A DNA stretch of 64,000 nt from Acanthosoma haemorrhoidale (lineage: Eukaryota; Arthropoda; Insecta; Hemiptera; Acanthosomatidae). Of the stretch, positions 35,946-47,519 are shown one piece after another (position 1 is the first letter of the stretch; each line of letters begins with the position of its first letter). Position numbers and translations under genes: made by a program. Where the stretch lies: the NCBI GenBank assembly GCA_930367205.1, contig OV884012.1, positions 48,505,239-48,569,238 on the forward strand, given 5' to 3'. The notes beneath the pieces were generated by a model. It was not told the DNA's origin, ran no database searches, and worked only from the letters and a program-made list of their open reading frames with translations.

Positions 35946-36509
35946 TGGATAAGAGGAAAGAATTTTCTTGTCAAGGAATGATAAATTATCTTATCATCAG
36001 TAAAGCAGCTGAGGTTTTTTCAGATTTTTAAAATATTAATTGTAGACTTTATTTTAGTTATACTTGATTTTGAGTTTAAAACACGCATAAATTAGTTAGA
36101 AAGAGAATGAGAGATGTGTTAATATAGGCTTCATTTAGAAAGGGGAGGTGCTGGGGTTTTTCTTTTTCTTTTTTCCACTCATGATATATAACATAACGAT
36201 GAGATATAAGTACAACCATATTTGGATGGAGAGGATAAAGTTTGTTAGTAACTGTGTCATGTTATGTCACACAAGAACTGTCATTGCATATAATTAAAAA
36301 AAAAAAATCTTGTAGCTATAGCTTAGAGACAAGCAGATCGTATCTACACTCAAATAGAGCATTGCTATTTTTTTTTGTCAAATTCGTCTGTTACTATTGA
36401 AGAAGTAAATGTTTTGAAATAATTGTTGGACATTAATTAGTTGAACATTATAATCAATAGTACATTTGGCTAAGAAGCACGCCCAAAAAAAACGCACTGT
36501 TCAAACAAT
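35946..36509. other. Non-coding spacer
   Basis: A+T-rich; nothing recognised. Confidence 0.5.
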
Positions 36510-36960
36510 GAGCGGAGGTGAAGCCCCACCATGATTAAGCCCTGAGATAGTAAGTCCGTGTGTATTCCCGAGTGCTAAACTTGATCCGACGTCGAGGGAC
36601 AATGGCACCGGGCCGTAGGGGACAGAGCAGGAAAATAAAAGAGCCATTCTTTAATGACGACTGGAGGATTGTTAAAGAAAGTAAGAAGGGACGAGAGAGT
36701 GACGCGGAAGACAAAGAGACAGCCCGGATCTGATAGGGCCGAGATGGACGAGGCAACGATATCATCTGCCCGGCCTATTTGAATACAAGGGAAGTCAGTC
36801 ATCCCGGTGCTGGCCAACTAGCAGCCTTTCCTGCCAATGGCACGTCTTCGCTTCTTTTACATGTCCTGTGGGTCTGTCTATCTTCGGCAGGATTCAAGCC
36901 CACGGCGATCCCAACAGCGACCAGGCACAGGGAGGTGTTTGGGTAATTAGTGTACCCATA
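36510..36960. promoter_or_regulatory. Candidate regulatory island with TAATTA
   Basis: A 450-bp block of balanced composition. It contains GTAATTAG (core 36944-36949) inside the imperfect palindrome GGGTAATTAGTGTACCC. Overlapping minus-strand frames of 76-80 codons have no domain and conflict with each other. No transposon match. Candidate conserved non-coding element. Confidence 0.28.
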
Positions 36961-37407
36961 CAGAAGTACGTGAATCTAACTTACTTCAGCCACCTAATTA
37001 CTACACATAGACACTAGAAATAAGAAAGACATAAGCACTTCTTTATATACTCGTTATGAGCATAATTCGCCAACAGAAGACTCAAGATATGCATTTAGAG
37101 CAAGCCGGTAATAACAACTCATGGAGGGTTAATAATATATAGAGGGAAAAACAACAAAGGAGCACGAAACTAGGCTAAATAAGGGTGAATGTTATCATGG
37201 ATAGACTAATGCAAAAACAGGGAGTGTATTCAAATAGAATAAGGTACACGAAAGTTGAAAACAAGAGAAGGCAGAACCGGTTGTTCAATTCGAATTAGAT
37301 TTTTTTTTTTTTAAATAAACAGATAGGTTCAAAACAACGTCACCAGCCGAAGAGTTGTCACACGACAGATGAGGCTCATCGATCTGAAAAAAAGGAGGAA
37401 TTCTAAA
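36961..37407. other. Non-coding spacer
   Basis: A+T-rich; nothing recognised. Confidence 0.5.
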
Positions 37408-38100
37408 GGGTGTCCTAGAATTAGCGCAAGATTTGATTTAAATAGAAAACACAGTTTTTAGTATTTTTGTTGTTATTTTTTTATTGAATTATAAAGTAAA
37501 TAGGATAGGGTTATTTATGGAATAACACATCGGGCAAATGGCCTATACGACTTTGCTGGCACATTCGCACTCTTTTGTCGAAATTTTCCATGACCATTTG
37601 GCATAAATGTGGTTGTATTTCGTTGATGCAGTGTTGAATTTCCTCTTTTAATGCACGGGTGGATGAGGGCTTGTTGACATACACCTTTGACTTCAAATAA
37701 CCCCATAAAAATAAATTTAAAGGTGTTAAATCACACGATCTAGGGGGCCAATTCTGATCACCGAAACGAGAGAGTACACGACCTGGAAATGTCTCATGCA
37801 GTATTTGAATTGTTTCATAGGATGTATGGCATGTGGCACCATCTTGTGGAAACCACATATTGGCACACGGCTTGTTTTTGTCTGCTGTTTAGTGTCTCCT
37901 ATCCAGTCTCCCTAAATTTATCAATTAATCACTTCACAGTTGATGAAGTCAAAACACTATTCCGGCCATATTTTGTATGAAATGTTCGAATGCGGCCACC
38001 AAACTTATATTATTTTTAAGATAATGTTCAAGAATAAAGACACGTTGTTCTATCGTGCCACGCTCCAATTTTACTAACCCTAAACCGTCAGCTGTCAAAT
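37408..38100 (-). mobile_element. Mariner/Tc1-superfamily element with internal deletion
   Basis: The left (3') end begins GGGTGTCCTAGAATTAGCGC, a terminal-inverted-repeat-like sequence. The right end holds the N-terminal helix-turn-helix region (TIEQRVFILEHYLKNN, then STVK, a stop and LIDKFRETG) at about 38080-37895. The C-terminal half of the transposase follows directly. The middle, including the first catalytic Asp, is missing. A matching right-end inverted repeat was not found, so this end is truncated or decayed. Confidence 0.88.
37511..37858 (-). pseudogene. Mariner-type transposase, C-terminal half
   Basis: The 115-codon frame carries the second and third catalytic blocks: FPQDGATCHT (second Asp) and PPRSCDLTPLNLFLWGYLKS (third Asp), then a C-terminal helix region with EEIQHCINEIQP. 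The ATG at its start is internal to the ancestral gene, just before FPQDGA. The N-terminal DNA-binding part is encoded upstream (about 38080-37895) in other frames. It catalysed cut-and-paste transposition in the intact ancestor; without the first Asp it cannot do so. Confidence 0.92.
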
Positions 38101-38137
38101 TGTGACTGTTACATACTAATTGGCAATTGATGGCTTC

Positions 38138-38485
38138 TTAGATGCAACTATGTAATTTCCAAATAAAGTTTGAAAGTTTTGCAGACTTCTCTCTAGAGTA
38201 CTGGAGGAAGCACACTGCGAGTACTTTCAGTCCATCGTCAGACAGCACGTGGGCCAAACCGAGCAGACAGGACGCTTTATTATCATAATGATCTGCCATA
38301 GACCTTTGATACAAGGAATAGGATTTCCATAAATCAGGAAAGTGATACTTGCTTACTGTCAAGTTTCCCCTCGATCCAGTAAAGGGCAAGTTACCGAATT
38401 TCAAACAATAACACCATATCCCCGGTAAAAATGTTAGGTCACATTTCTGAATTTGTGACGCGAGTAAAGTAATCAAATGTAGCAT
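38138..38485 (-). CDS. Unidentified open frame, 115 codons
   Basis: Starts at an ATG and stays open to 38138. It contains GIWCYCLKFGNLPFTGSRGN, SYSLYQRSMADHYDNKASC and GLAHVLSDDGLKVLAVCFL. Its residue balance is better than most frames here, but there is no recognisable domain. It lies immediately beside the mariner relic and could be an older element into which it jumped, a host-gene relic, or chance. Confidence 0.22.
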   Translation of the reverse strand: MLHLITLLASQIQKCDLTFLPGIWCYCLKFGNLPFTGSRGNLTVSKYHFPDLWKSYSLYQRSMADHYDNKASCLLGLAHVLSDDGLKVLAVCFLQYSREKSAKLSNFIWKLHSCI

Positions 38486-38554
38486 GGCTGATAGTCGAAT
38501 ACTTTTCTATGGTCATATCATTAGCTTTTTTTGGGGGGGGGGGAGGGGAAATAA

Positions 38555-38640
38555 TAATGTGACATACGGGAATTAAACACTGGTCACCTTGGTTTCTGCA
38601 TATATGACCAACTGTTAGCTCGCATCCATGCAGTGGTGAA
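38555..38640 (-). repeat. tRNA-derived SINE-like head
   Basis: On the minus strand the A-box-like GAGCTAACAGTTGGTC (about 38607-38622) is followed by the B-box-like AGTGTTTAATTCCCG (about 38571-38585). A run of 11 C on this strand (G-run at 38533-38543) follows after a short A+T linker. Polymerase III-type internal promoter spacing suggests a SINE. Confidence 0.42.
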
Positions 38641-40264
38641 ATCAAACAATGAAAACCGTACATCCAACCATTCTTTGTATACTAGGAAGGACTGTTTAAA
38701 AATAATGCAATTTCAATTATACACTTCAATAATATTAAACATTAATAAGCCACACTTGGGAATGTGTTTGATATAAATCAGTTAGATTACTTTGCGGATG
38801 ACGTCCCCTTCATCTCCTGCCTACGAGGATGAGAAATGAACGGTCCTATCACACTTGAATTAATTTGATATAGACATGGACCCCTCTTTCGGATAAGGAA
38901 AGGCATAACGAAACGTGTATTTATAGCATAGGACACACTCTCAACAAAAAAATAAATAAAGGTAAAAATTATAATAATAATAAAGTTGACCCTTACACAA
39001 ATACCACTCTGCTTATAAATGCGAATTTATTCCGAGAACGCTGGGTTTTATGGCCATTTTATCTCTCCTGAGGGTACTAAATCAAAATTCAGTCAATACT
39101 GTCTGATTTTATTGCGAGATAGGGGGAGAAGAAAAAAAAAAATGTTGAAGACGAAATGAAAAGTTCAAAGAACGGCAATTTTATGGGCACAGGATGTGGC
39201 CGGTCTGCTCAGCTGGACACATGCCGGAGCAGTTGTGAGGATTGACCGGCAACTGTTGTGTACACTGACACCCTTCAATCATGTAATCATGCATGCCGTG
39301 ATACGTACTTACGCTACTACTTTGATGAAATGTCGGAATGATAAACTTGAACGCAAGCATGTTATTATGTTAAAAGAATATTAAGTGAAGCTTTATTTAT
39401 TTCCTAATATCTTCTAAGGACTAATGACATGATTCAAAAGCATAACGAAGTAAGTTTATTCCACTCATATTAATTTTCTAGACTACACACACATATAAAT
39501 ATATATATTAAGATATACTGGATTTTTAATTTTCCAAAATTTAATTTTGATTAATTTAAAATTCCGAACACCTGACCTCTCCTTAGGCCAATGAGGGTGG
39601 CGTTGAAGAGGGGAAGGTTAGTTCACACCTATCCTCCCGAGAAGGACCTACTCTCGATTATTATAAAATTATTGAAGAACAATTACACTACGAAATAAAG
39701 AATAATTCTACTGTTAAGACGGGGGTGGGGCGCCACTTCAAGAAATAGCACTGTTGCTGAAGAATCATTGGATATACCGACGACTAGAAGAAAAATAGGA
39801 AACAAGGTATGTTACAATATATATTATATACTCCAAAGAAAATTCATATTTTCCACAACCACCCATGTGCCACCCATATTTCATTCACTAGTACATTTTG
39901 TTAGAAATTACAATTTATAAGAAATAAACGATCTCGGCGTACGTCAATTTTAGTAGTTGTATAGATCCCACTATTGTTAATAATAACAAGCTAAAGACAA
40001 AATGTGTTGCCAGGATGAAGACTTGAATCCGGGATGTACCGAATTTGTAGTCAGGTACTCTATGAGAATGCCCTCCCCCCATAATCCTTAATAACATAAT
40101 ATATAATCAACTGTAATTGACTCCTTGAACTCCATACTATGCAAGAAATTATTTTTTTACCATACATTATTGGCGATTTTCTGATAATTTACGAACGTGT
40201 ACAAATATATAATATCACTTACTACAGTAGACAAAAAAATGGATCTACTCTTAATTTAAGACCC
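38641..40264. other. Non-coding stretch
   Basis: A+T-rich apart from modestly richer parts near 38800 and 39590. No gene or element recognised. A tRNA B-box-like word near 40025 lacks an A-box partner. Confidence 0.5.
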
Positions 40265-40800
40265 TGATGGAGCCTATATAACAGCAGTACGCTTTTCAAG
40301 GCAATGACTCGTTCCGATAAAAGGTTCCAGATAAGGGCTCTTGGGTTACAATACAGTTACAGACCCTTCCCCGGAAGAACCATATGCGATATCGGTCGAT
40401 CGGATAGCAACCTCGACCGCACGCGAGATAAGGCCGAATAGGTGCACTATGTGGAGAGTAAGCGAGCTTCGTGTAAGACAGTTTCGATGGAGCAGACGAG
40501 CAAACGTGGGACGCGGAGAGGCGTCGCTATGTCAACACAGTCTGTGCGTAGCAGGAGGTGCGTGTTGGTCTGGCCAAACAAACCGGGAGGCTGAGCTGGC
40601 ACACCATTCATCACACTATTACAACCTCGGAGCAAAGCGCTCTTTTATTTTCAAGGCGTCGTTAACACGGCTGGTGACGAACACGCCAACCCCCGGAGCA
40701 AAGAAACCAATATCCATAAAATATGTAAGAGGAGAAGCGAGGAGAGGAATCGACACCCGGCCAGGGGTCTGACTTACGACCGCCAGACAATATAGGAGAA
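40265..40800 (+). promoter_or_regulatory. CpG-rich island with TATATAA and a 143-codon open frame
   Basis: The most CG-dinucleotide-rich block in the window. TATATAA at about 40276-40282 stands at its left edge. The plus-strand frame 40341-40772 begins with TTG in the frame as found; its first ATG is at 40448. It contains TMWRVSELRVRQFRWSRRAN and GEARRGIDTRPGV: Arg-rich, no known domain. Long open frames arise easily in G+C-rich DNA, and a 62-codon frame overlaps on the other strand. It may be a promoter plus first exon or a CpG-containing regulatory element. Confidence 0.28.
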
Positions 40801-41639
40801 TGAACTTTGGAAATCTCAACTTTTATAATTCTATGAATTCACTTATATGTAACAAATCATAATCGCAACAAAAAATCCAGATGTACGTTAGTTGCAGGCA
40901 TATATTTAGTTTATCAACTAGCAGGGGCAAACCTATTAAAACATGAAAAAGTTAAGAGGTAAAACAAGCAAGCCAAATAAAAGAATAATATTTTTAAGAA
41001 AACAGAAATAAAGAAATAACAGTCACAATTCATTAACTTAAGAAAGACAGAAATTATATTAATAAACGAGCATACAAAAATAACGTTTTAGTTGAATTAT
41101 ACTCGAAACTAAAATAAAGTTTAACTTTGCAGACCAACAAGTTCCAAATATCAACTATAATAAGTTTGCTTATATATTATTCAACCGGAGCACCCAAATT
41201 GTTTACAGAAAGGAAGAAGTTGCTGGAACATTTGGTATTGGCTGGTGCGGATTCTCACGAGAAGTAACTATAACAATTTTAATATAGTAATCTTAAAACC
41301 ATTTTTTCACTCATTTCAATTTTTTTTCCTTTAGAATAAATTTTATCATCAAACTATCCTAAAAGATCCGCAAGTTCAGCCCATTAACATATACACTACA
41401 GTCCCCAACCGACCCCATTCCTCAAGTTAATAATGGCTAATAATTTGAGGAACAGGTGGTGCAGAGCCAGAAACCAATATGTAAAGAAAGTAAATTAATT
41501 TTCAATTGATAAGAGAATTCATGAGAAATCGTAGGACAGGAAAGGGGCACGAGCGTCTGCGCAGAGCACACGGGAATTTCCGAGTATTTTAGAACCTGCT
41601 GAAGAACACATTTAAAATAATTCAAAAATCTTCCATCAC
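40801..41639. other. Non-coding stretch
   Basis: A+T-rich; nothing recognised. Confidence 0.5.
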
Positions 41640-42345
41640 TGACGTAAAACGGACCTTCTTACAATTTAGCGACAGGCAAAGAATCCGACAGACACTGCGA
41701 TGGGGACAATTATCTACCACGCACCTTAGCTGCTTTAAATAAGCCAAAACTAGAAATTATTATTCCAAAAACAGCTAAAGCCGAGGAACCAGACACCTGG
41801 GCAAGACGGGTTTGTATTGCTAGAACAACTGCCATTGAGAAGAACAGTTCAACCCGTCAACCAATTCAGGGTTTGTTTAAGGTTGGTTAGTATACTTTCT
41901 TACCTGAAACAGGCCATCTTGTTACCGCTTTTGAAGCAAAGGTAAAGCGAATAGATATCAATACCCGCCATCACCCGATTAGCCTACTACCTAATACGGG
42001 GATGATTAATGAGAAAACTCTACAGAATTACCTGAAGTTAAATCATCACGCAAGAACAGTCAACATTTCAAGCCTATGCATTGAGAAGTTTCGGTTGGAA
42101 GCCAGCCACAACGTTAAAAAAACAAAATAACTATTTTTGGGCTGCACGTAGGCTTTAGATGACTCAATGTCCCATGGGATACTGTGCCAGCACCTCAACG
42201 ATCAGGAATGTACAAAGCAGCTCAAGACAACGAGCAGCTTCGATGACCATTCCATCCTGAAGCCATCGGTGAAGGTACATGTTGGTAACAGCCTCTCTGA
42301 AACCATTCCTCTCACATAAGTTGTGCTGTCACCAATAATTTGTCG
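41640..42345 (+). mobile_element. Jockey-group reverse transcriptase relic
   Basis: The plus strand reads, with shifts: KPAKAEEPDTW, a HHPISLLPNTGMINEKTLQN block (the YRPISLLP-x-GK-x-EK motif that opens the RT fingers), a LFLGCT-x-ALDDSMSHGILCQ block (degenerate motif A), and VKVHVGNSLSETIPLT just before the expected AGVPQGS box. Frame is broken by at least two stops or shifts. No UTR or tail was identified, so the family is uncertain. Confidence 0.75.
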
Positions 42346-43219
42346 GTTATCGGTTAACTAAACCCACCCAGATATTCAAATTAAAATAAAACTTACTTTC
42401 ATTATCTCCATACATTTGTCCAATGTTAAAAAGACAGAAGCTGTTGAAACATCATCACATAATAACGAAAAACGTAGAAACGTTTATCTTTTGACTTTTA
42501 GGAGCCTAACTAACTCGAACAGTACATGTAAGAGGCATTATAGAACATAACGATAATTGCTAAGACGATGATCTATAAATTATATGCCCCAGAAAACAAC
42601 ATAACGCCGAACAAGACAGAAAAAACAGTAAGTGTGAAGTTAAGCCGAATATCTATGTCCGTTGTTGTTTTAAAGATAGTGATTATAATTTGGCAGGAAG
42701 GATTTGATAAGCCAGCTGTTATATCTCCAACATGAGTGGGAGGGGGTTCTGACAATGAAACTACAGGCTTCCCTCATTGGCAGATGACGTTATGAGACAA
42801 GAGAGGAAGGATTGTATTTAATCATTCCCAATTTTATCCATAATTATAAAGCAGACAAAGGGTCTGCATACAAAATACGAAATTTGGAAGTTTTGTTTGG
42901 TATTTCACAAGACACAAGGAACAGGTACGACTAAAGAATTGTTAAGAAATGGAGGATCCAAGGTAGTTAAATTGGAGTACAAGTTATTGGAGTTAAATAT
43001 TAGGCAATGTACTCGAAGTTAGAGAATGTTACCTAAATAACTAACATTTTTTTTCGCTTCAGTGTCTATTTTACCGGGTCTGCCTGTGGGATTACAATTG
43101 ACCAACACAAAATAAACTTTACTCGCTCCCCTAAGTGAGATTTAAACCCACACTTCGTTACCCCCCCCCCAAACAACATACAAATAATGTATTAATTACA
43201 ACATGAACTGCACAGCTGG
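42346..43219. other. Non-coding stretch
   Basis: A run of 10 C's at 43161-43170 lies beside a B-box-like GGGTTTAAATC on the minus strand (about 43143-43153). No A-box partner is clear, so I do not call a SINE. Otherwise A+T-rich. Confidence 0.45.
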
Positions 43220-43540
43220 TAGATAAGGTAGAAAAGTACTGAGGAATTTCCCTGGGTGAAATTGAAAAGCTGCTCATTAGATAGAAGGTACACAGAAGAG
43301 ACAGCTACGGCACCTCTGTTGACAGACACTGACGGCAGGCAAACAGAAAATGAGATCGGGACTTTCACTGGGTGGCCTACCTTCCACCTTCCTCATCCAT
43401 TGTTTCCATTTCAATGGAGATGGGCCGATTCATCAGGCTCGCAGGATGTCACCTCCCATTGTCACCAATTTATCTACTAGTCGGCATTTCGCTGGGAAAT
43501 TTAATTAATATCGCCCGTTCACCTTATTTCATTATACTCA
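43220..43540. promoter_or_regulatory. G+C-richer island
   Basis: Balanced composition followed by TTAATTAA-like sequence with a TAATTA core at about 43502-43507. Two overlapping 74-codon plus-strand frames conflict and have no domain. Weak candidate regulatory element. Confidence 0.2.
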
Positions 43541-43799
43541 CAATCTTGCTAACATTTATAATGGATAATATTGAGATTGATGGATTCGAAAAATAAAATA
43601 TGAAAATTCTCCCAAAATTTCTTATTTTTCAAAGTAAAATAATGTATGTAACAATAAAAAATTTGTCTCTTCAGAGATTTTCACCATTAGACAATCGAGT
43701 TTTTGGTTTAAACCAACATTGTATCGATGTTTACATTATTAAATTAAATTGTTTAAATTATAAAGCAAATTGTAATCTTGTACGTAATTGAGGGAGAGT
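43541..43799. other. A+T-rich spacer
   Basis: Short frames with Phe/Leu/Lys bias; no gene recognised. Confidence 0.5.
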
Positions 43800-43807
43800 A
43801 AAGAAAA
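43800..43807. repeat. Probable target-site duplication, left copy
   Basis: AAAGAAAA, repeated at 44428-44435 right after the (TAA)n tail of the RNase H-bearing fragment. Low sequence complexity, so chance is possible. Confidence 0.55.
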
Positions 43808-44349
43808 GAAATAGAATCGACTGGGTGCCAGGACACACAGGCATCACAGGCAATGAGAAGGCAGATGGCCTTGCAAGGGTGGGCTCAGAACAGACACCTC
43901 TTGCACCTGAACCCATATGTGGTATCAGCCTCAGCTACGCTAAAAGGCGTATAAAATTAGCTTTAGAGGACAAGGCAAGACTTTCTTGGAGAGAAACTAA
44001 GAAACAGGAACACTCGAAACTGTTTCTTAATGGACCCTGTAAGAGAAGAAGCTCAGCACTTCTATCAATGGACAGGTGGACACTCAAAAGTGTGACAGGA
44101 CTCTATACAGGTCACTGTCGGTTAAATAAACACCTCTTTAATTTGGGGATAGTGGGATCACCAATCTGCAGATTCTGCAAGAAAGAGGGAGAAACGGCAC
44201 GTCATATAATATGTGACTGTGATAACTTAGCTAGAAGGCGATACCTTCACTTTGGTAGTGATCGCATTGTAGACCCCAAACTATGTGAACTGATCGATCC
44301 ATTCAGTATCCTCAGATTTGCAAAGGCCGTGGGCCTGTCACATATATAG
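43808..44349 (+). pseudogene. Non-LTR ORF2 C-terminal fragment (RNase H and Cys/His motif)
   Basis: About 180 codons remain open. The start is truncated, so there is no native initiator. IDWVPGHTGITGNEKADGLA is the C-terminal RNase H motif with catalytic His and the last Asp, which cleaves RNA in RNA-DNA hybrids. Further on, CRFCKKEGETARHIICDC is the C-x2-C...H-x4-C knuckle common at the end of such ORF2 proteins. The frame ends RFAKAVGLSHI. The endonuclease, RT and the first RNase H catalytic residues are absent. Confidence 0.92.
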
Positions 44350-44427
44350 GACAGGGACATGGACGGCGCACAATAGGTCTCAGTGAGGCCGCGGTGCACA
44401 AATGCCGGAACAAATAATAATAATAAT
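43808..44427 (+). mobile_element. 5'-truncated non-LTR retrotransposon with RNase H domain and (TAA)n tail
   Basis: The insertion starts abruptly at about 43808, inside the RNase H domain. It keeps the C-terminal ORF2 to a stop at 44347-44349, has a short G+C-richer 3' UTR, and ends in a TAA repeat. An RNase H domain downstream of RT and a TAA-repeat tail are features of I-group elements. AAAGAAAA flanks it on both sides. The uninterrupted frame suggests a fairly recent insertion. Confidence 0.85.
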
Positions 44428-44430
44428 AAA
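44413..44430. repeat. (TAA)n tail
   Basis: About six TAA/AAT units at the 3' end of the I-like fragment, consistent with the terminal repeat of that element group. Confidence 0.85.
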
Positions 44431-44435
44431 GAAAA
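44428..44435. repeat. Probable target-site duplication, right copy
   Basis: AAAGAAAA; matches 43800-43807. Confidence 0.55.
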
Positions 44436-45261
44436 CGATAAATTTTGAGAGATGCGTCCCGGACTCAGAAATTTGCCTTTTTAATAAGTAAAAAAATTGA
44501 AAATAGTTAAAATATTGATCTACTATAAATTAAGCTATTAGTTCTCAAACTTTGTGTTTCAGAATAACTTTGAAAATAATATCTGATGACAATGAAAAGT
44601 TGTCTCTTAACAGATTTTTAATTTAATGTAATGAGGACATTGTTGGTGATAAGGGCCAAGAAAGTCAAATAAGTCATTATTTATGCTCACTTTGTTATTA
44701 ATGCACTACACGCAGTTTGACACTAACAGATTTTTATTCGTAAAATACTTATTGTAAGTATCAACTTCAGTTGCGGATGACGGTGTGAAAAAACTTATGA
44801 AATTTGAAATAATATACTTACCAATTAATGGTAATATACTATAATATATAATAATAATAGACTTTAAAATAGGTTTGTTACCTCTTAAAACTTTACTCTA
44901 CGTCTCTAGTATTTTTTTGTTTTGTTTTTTTCTTAGCAACATTTGCCAAATTGATTATAGTTTATAAACAATTACAGGCCAAAGAAACAATTGGTATGAC
45001 TTTTTTTTGTTAGTAACAGACATTTTTTTTTCTCGTTGCAAAACATTTACAAGTAATAACCGTTTGTTGTTTTTTTTTGCGTAAATCTTTTTATTTAAAT
45101 ACAAATCTATTAAAATTTTAACTTGTATCTTTGCATGGCAGCACGTATATTTATTGAGGGAATAAATTGTTTGGATCCAAAAGATGCAATATGAAAATAG
45201 ATTTGAAAAGTCTAATTTAGTAATAGAATCCTTGACAGGTACAACATTGAAGTCCTGAGAT
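44436..45261. other. Non-coding stretch
   Basis: A+T-rich with several T-homopolymers; nothing recognised. Confidence 0.5.
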
Positions 45262-45340
45262 GGTTAGGAGCTGGCTTAGCCCGGTGCGCGTACTCTCCCG
45301 CGTAGACTCCCAAGGCACAGCTTTAAGATTCAACTCCTGA
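45262..45340 (+). repeat. tRNA-derived SINE-like head
   Basis: A-box TGGCTTAGCCCGG (45272-45284) and B-box GATTCAACTCC (45327-45337) lie at polymerase III-type spacing in a small G+C-richer patch. Sequence after the B-box becomes A+T-rich. A full cloverleaf with paired acceptor stem was not seen, so I do not call a tRNA gene. Confidence 0.45.
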
Positions 45341-46009
45341 CGGTAATACAAAACCTATTCTTTCTATCATAAATTTTCATATAATTTAAATTTTTTGTCA
45401 GCTTCTGAATTATTTTACATTTTAATAGTTTTGTTACATTTCTTTTTTCAAAATGTGGACTTAGAGGAGTCCTTCACAAAATATTCTTCTGGTTTAGTTC
45501 TCTATGGGGTTTGAGGTTTCTGGAACGTTAGGTCTGTTCAAAGAATAATTCATTGGTTTCAAATAGCGTGGCGATTGATATCAAATAGACTCCGAAGCGA
45601 GAGTTTTCGTCCATGTTTTTTTTGTATTTCTCAAACTACTCCCCAATTGTTTGGGACCCCCTACCGGTTTTCAATGAGCTTCCAGTGCAGTGTTTTCGCT
45701 TCGTGGTTCACGTAAATTTTCCGACTAACAAAACATGAAGAAGATTTATTGTCAGAGATGTTCTTCAAAAACATCGTATCTATAAACACGTCAAAGCTGT
45801 GTGCTTCAATTTGATTTTGTGCTTGGCGAATGATTTGAGACAAACATTCATACTAAATGTGCAAATATAGCGATATACATCTTCCAATCCAATTGTTTGA
45901 TTTTCAATATAACTCTTAGTAAAATCCGATAATGTTTATATGCTGCAGTAGATACAACATAACCGATAGAACAACGGATGTCCATTTCAAAGTAAAGTTA
46001 AATTGCACG
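45341..46009. other. Non-coding stretch
   Basis: A 60-codon minus-strand frame at 45661-45843 (SSSCFVSRKIYVNHEAKTLH) has no recognisable domain. Otherwise nothing. Confidence 0.45.
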
Positions 46010-46400
46010 TTGGAGAATAAGATGGTCTAAATTGTTAATAGGACGGAGGGCAGGGAAAGACGATGACGTAATACAAATAAGTGGAAATGCATTAGAGAGA
46101 ATGCATTAGGGGAGGGGACAGAAACAATAGAGCGGGGGTCCACACTATTGGCCATCTAAGGAGATCCGATGGCCAATATGACATGGGTGCAATTGCCATG
46201 TGAAATACTGGGCCCCGCAGACAATGTGCCTTCCTCAGGCCGATACAAGATAGCCACTCTAATGCCCGTCTTCCCTATCTTATGAAAACTTTATTGTTCT
46301 ATACTATTTCAATGGTAGGAGTCCAGGCGGCTGGCCCAGTCGAGACTTCCTATCGCCCGCTGGTGGACAATAGCATAGCAATATCAGCCAATATTAATAA
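46010..46400. promoter_or_regulatory. Candidate regulatory island with CRE- and SOX-like sites
   Basis: Balanced-composition block with TGACGTAA at 46064-46071 (CREB/ATF-like) and repeated ACAATAG words near 46126 and 46366 (SOX-like). No coding frame or transposon. The boundaries with A+T-rich DNA are sharp. Candidate conserved non-coding element. Confidence 0.27.
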
Positions 46401-47519
46401 TAAAACACGTCCAAATGAAAGTATAATAACATTTTAGTAATATTAGATATTCCCACGCCACTTTCTTCCCATCAGACAATAGATTATTCATTTTACATCG
46501 ACAGTTAATTTACAACCCTATCTTATTGAATAACCCCTAAAATATTGTACCGTTTGGAATGTATATCTTAACGATGTAAGAGAGGATAAAGGAGCTGTAA
46601 AAACTACTTGTTTGTATTACTACTACTCAGAAATTTGTCAGAAAAAAAATTGAAAATAGTCAAAATATTGCATTGTTAGTTAAATGCACGATTAATATTG
46701 TCAGCGCTTTCTTTTTACAGAATATCTTTGAAATTCTTTTTGCGTTTATGTCAATAAACAGAATAAAACTTAAATGTTCAATAGTTTCTGAGTATGGTTT
46801 GGGAAATCTCAAGAGTTAGAAAACGTGGTCGGATGTTTTCACGTTTATTTTTCTTTATTTTTTTTTTCGATTGTTTCGTAACTGTTAAAGAAAACCTGCA
46901 TGCTTTGAGGATATCCCTACCCCCTTCAGGGCCACAATTAAACATTACCTAGGTAAAATGAAATATTTTTATGCGTTAGCTCATTTTTGTTTGTTACAAA
47001 ACTTTTTTGGCAAAGAAAAACAGCATACATACACGAAAGTCAAGTCCATTTTCAGGCGATCGAATAATAAATAACAATACACAAAAACAGCACACCAACA
47101 AAAAAACAATACAACTGGTTTTTTACATTCTGCAATTAAGGAAATTCAACACGTCCCAAGAAAAACGAATTGTGAATGTTGAACCAAAATAGAAAGAAAT
47201 TATACAGAGCGAAACGAAAACTTTTTCGAATCAAATAAACTGATTATTGGCATCTTTACGCCTTGGACAACTTGTAAATGAGATGCATGAACTGATAATA
47301 GATAGCCCCTTATGTCTTATTTGTATTTTTTTATCTTTATGACAGGTAAAACCCTAATTTAGGTGCTAAAACATAAAATATTAAATTATTCATTATAATA
47401 AAAACAACAGTAATGCCTTAGAAACAGAAATGAAAGAAACAGAGGTAAAAATAATAAAATATAACGGTACTAGATCTAGTCATAGTAACATATTGTATGT
47501 AATATTTTGGTGGTTTAAA
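46401..47519. other. Non-coding stretch
   Basis: A+T-rich; nothing recognised. Confidence 0.5.

Noticed and set aside
40020..40060. tRNA B-box-like ACTTGAATCCGGG
   Set aside because: No A-box at correct spacing and no paired arms.
43127..43170. SINE-like B-box beside a C-run
   Set aside because: The B-box-like word on the minus strand has no convincing A-box partner.
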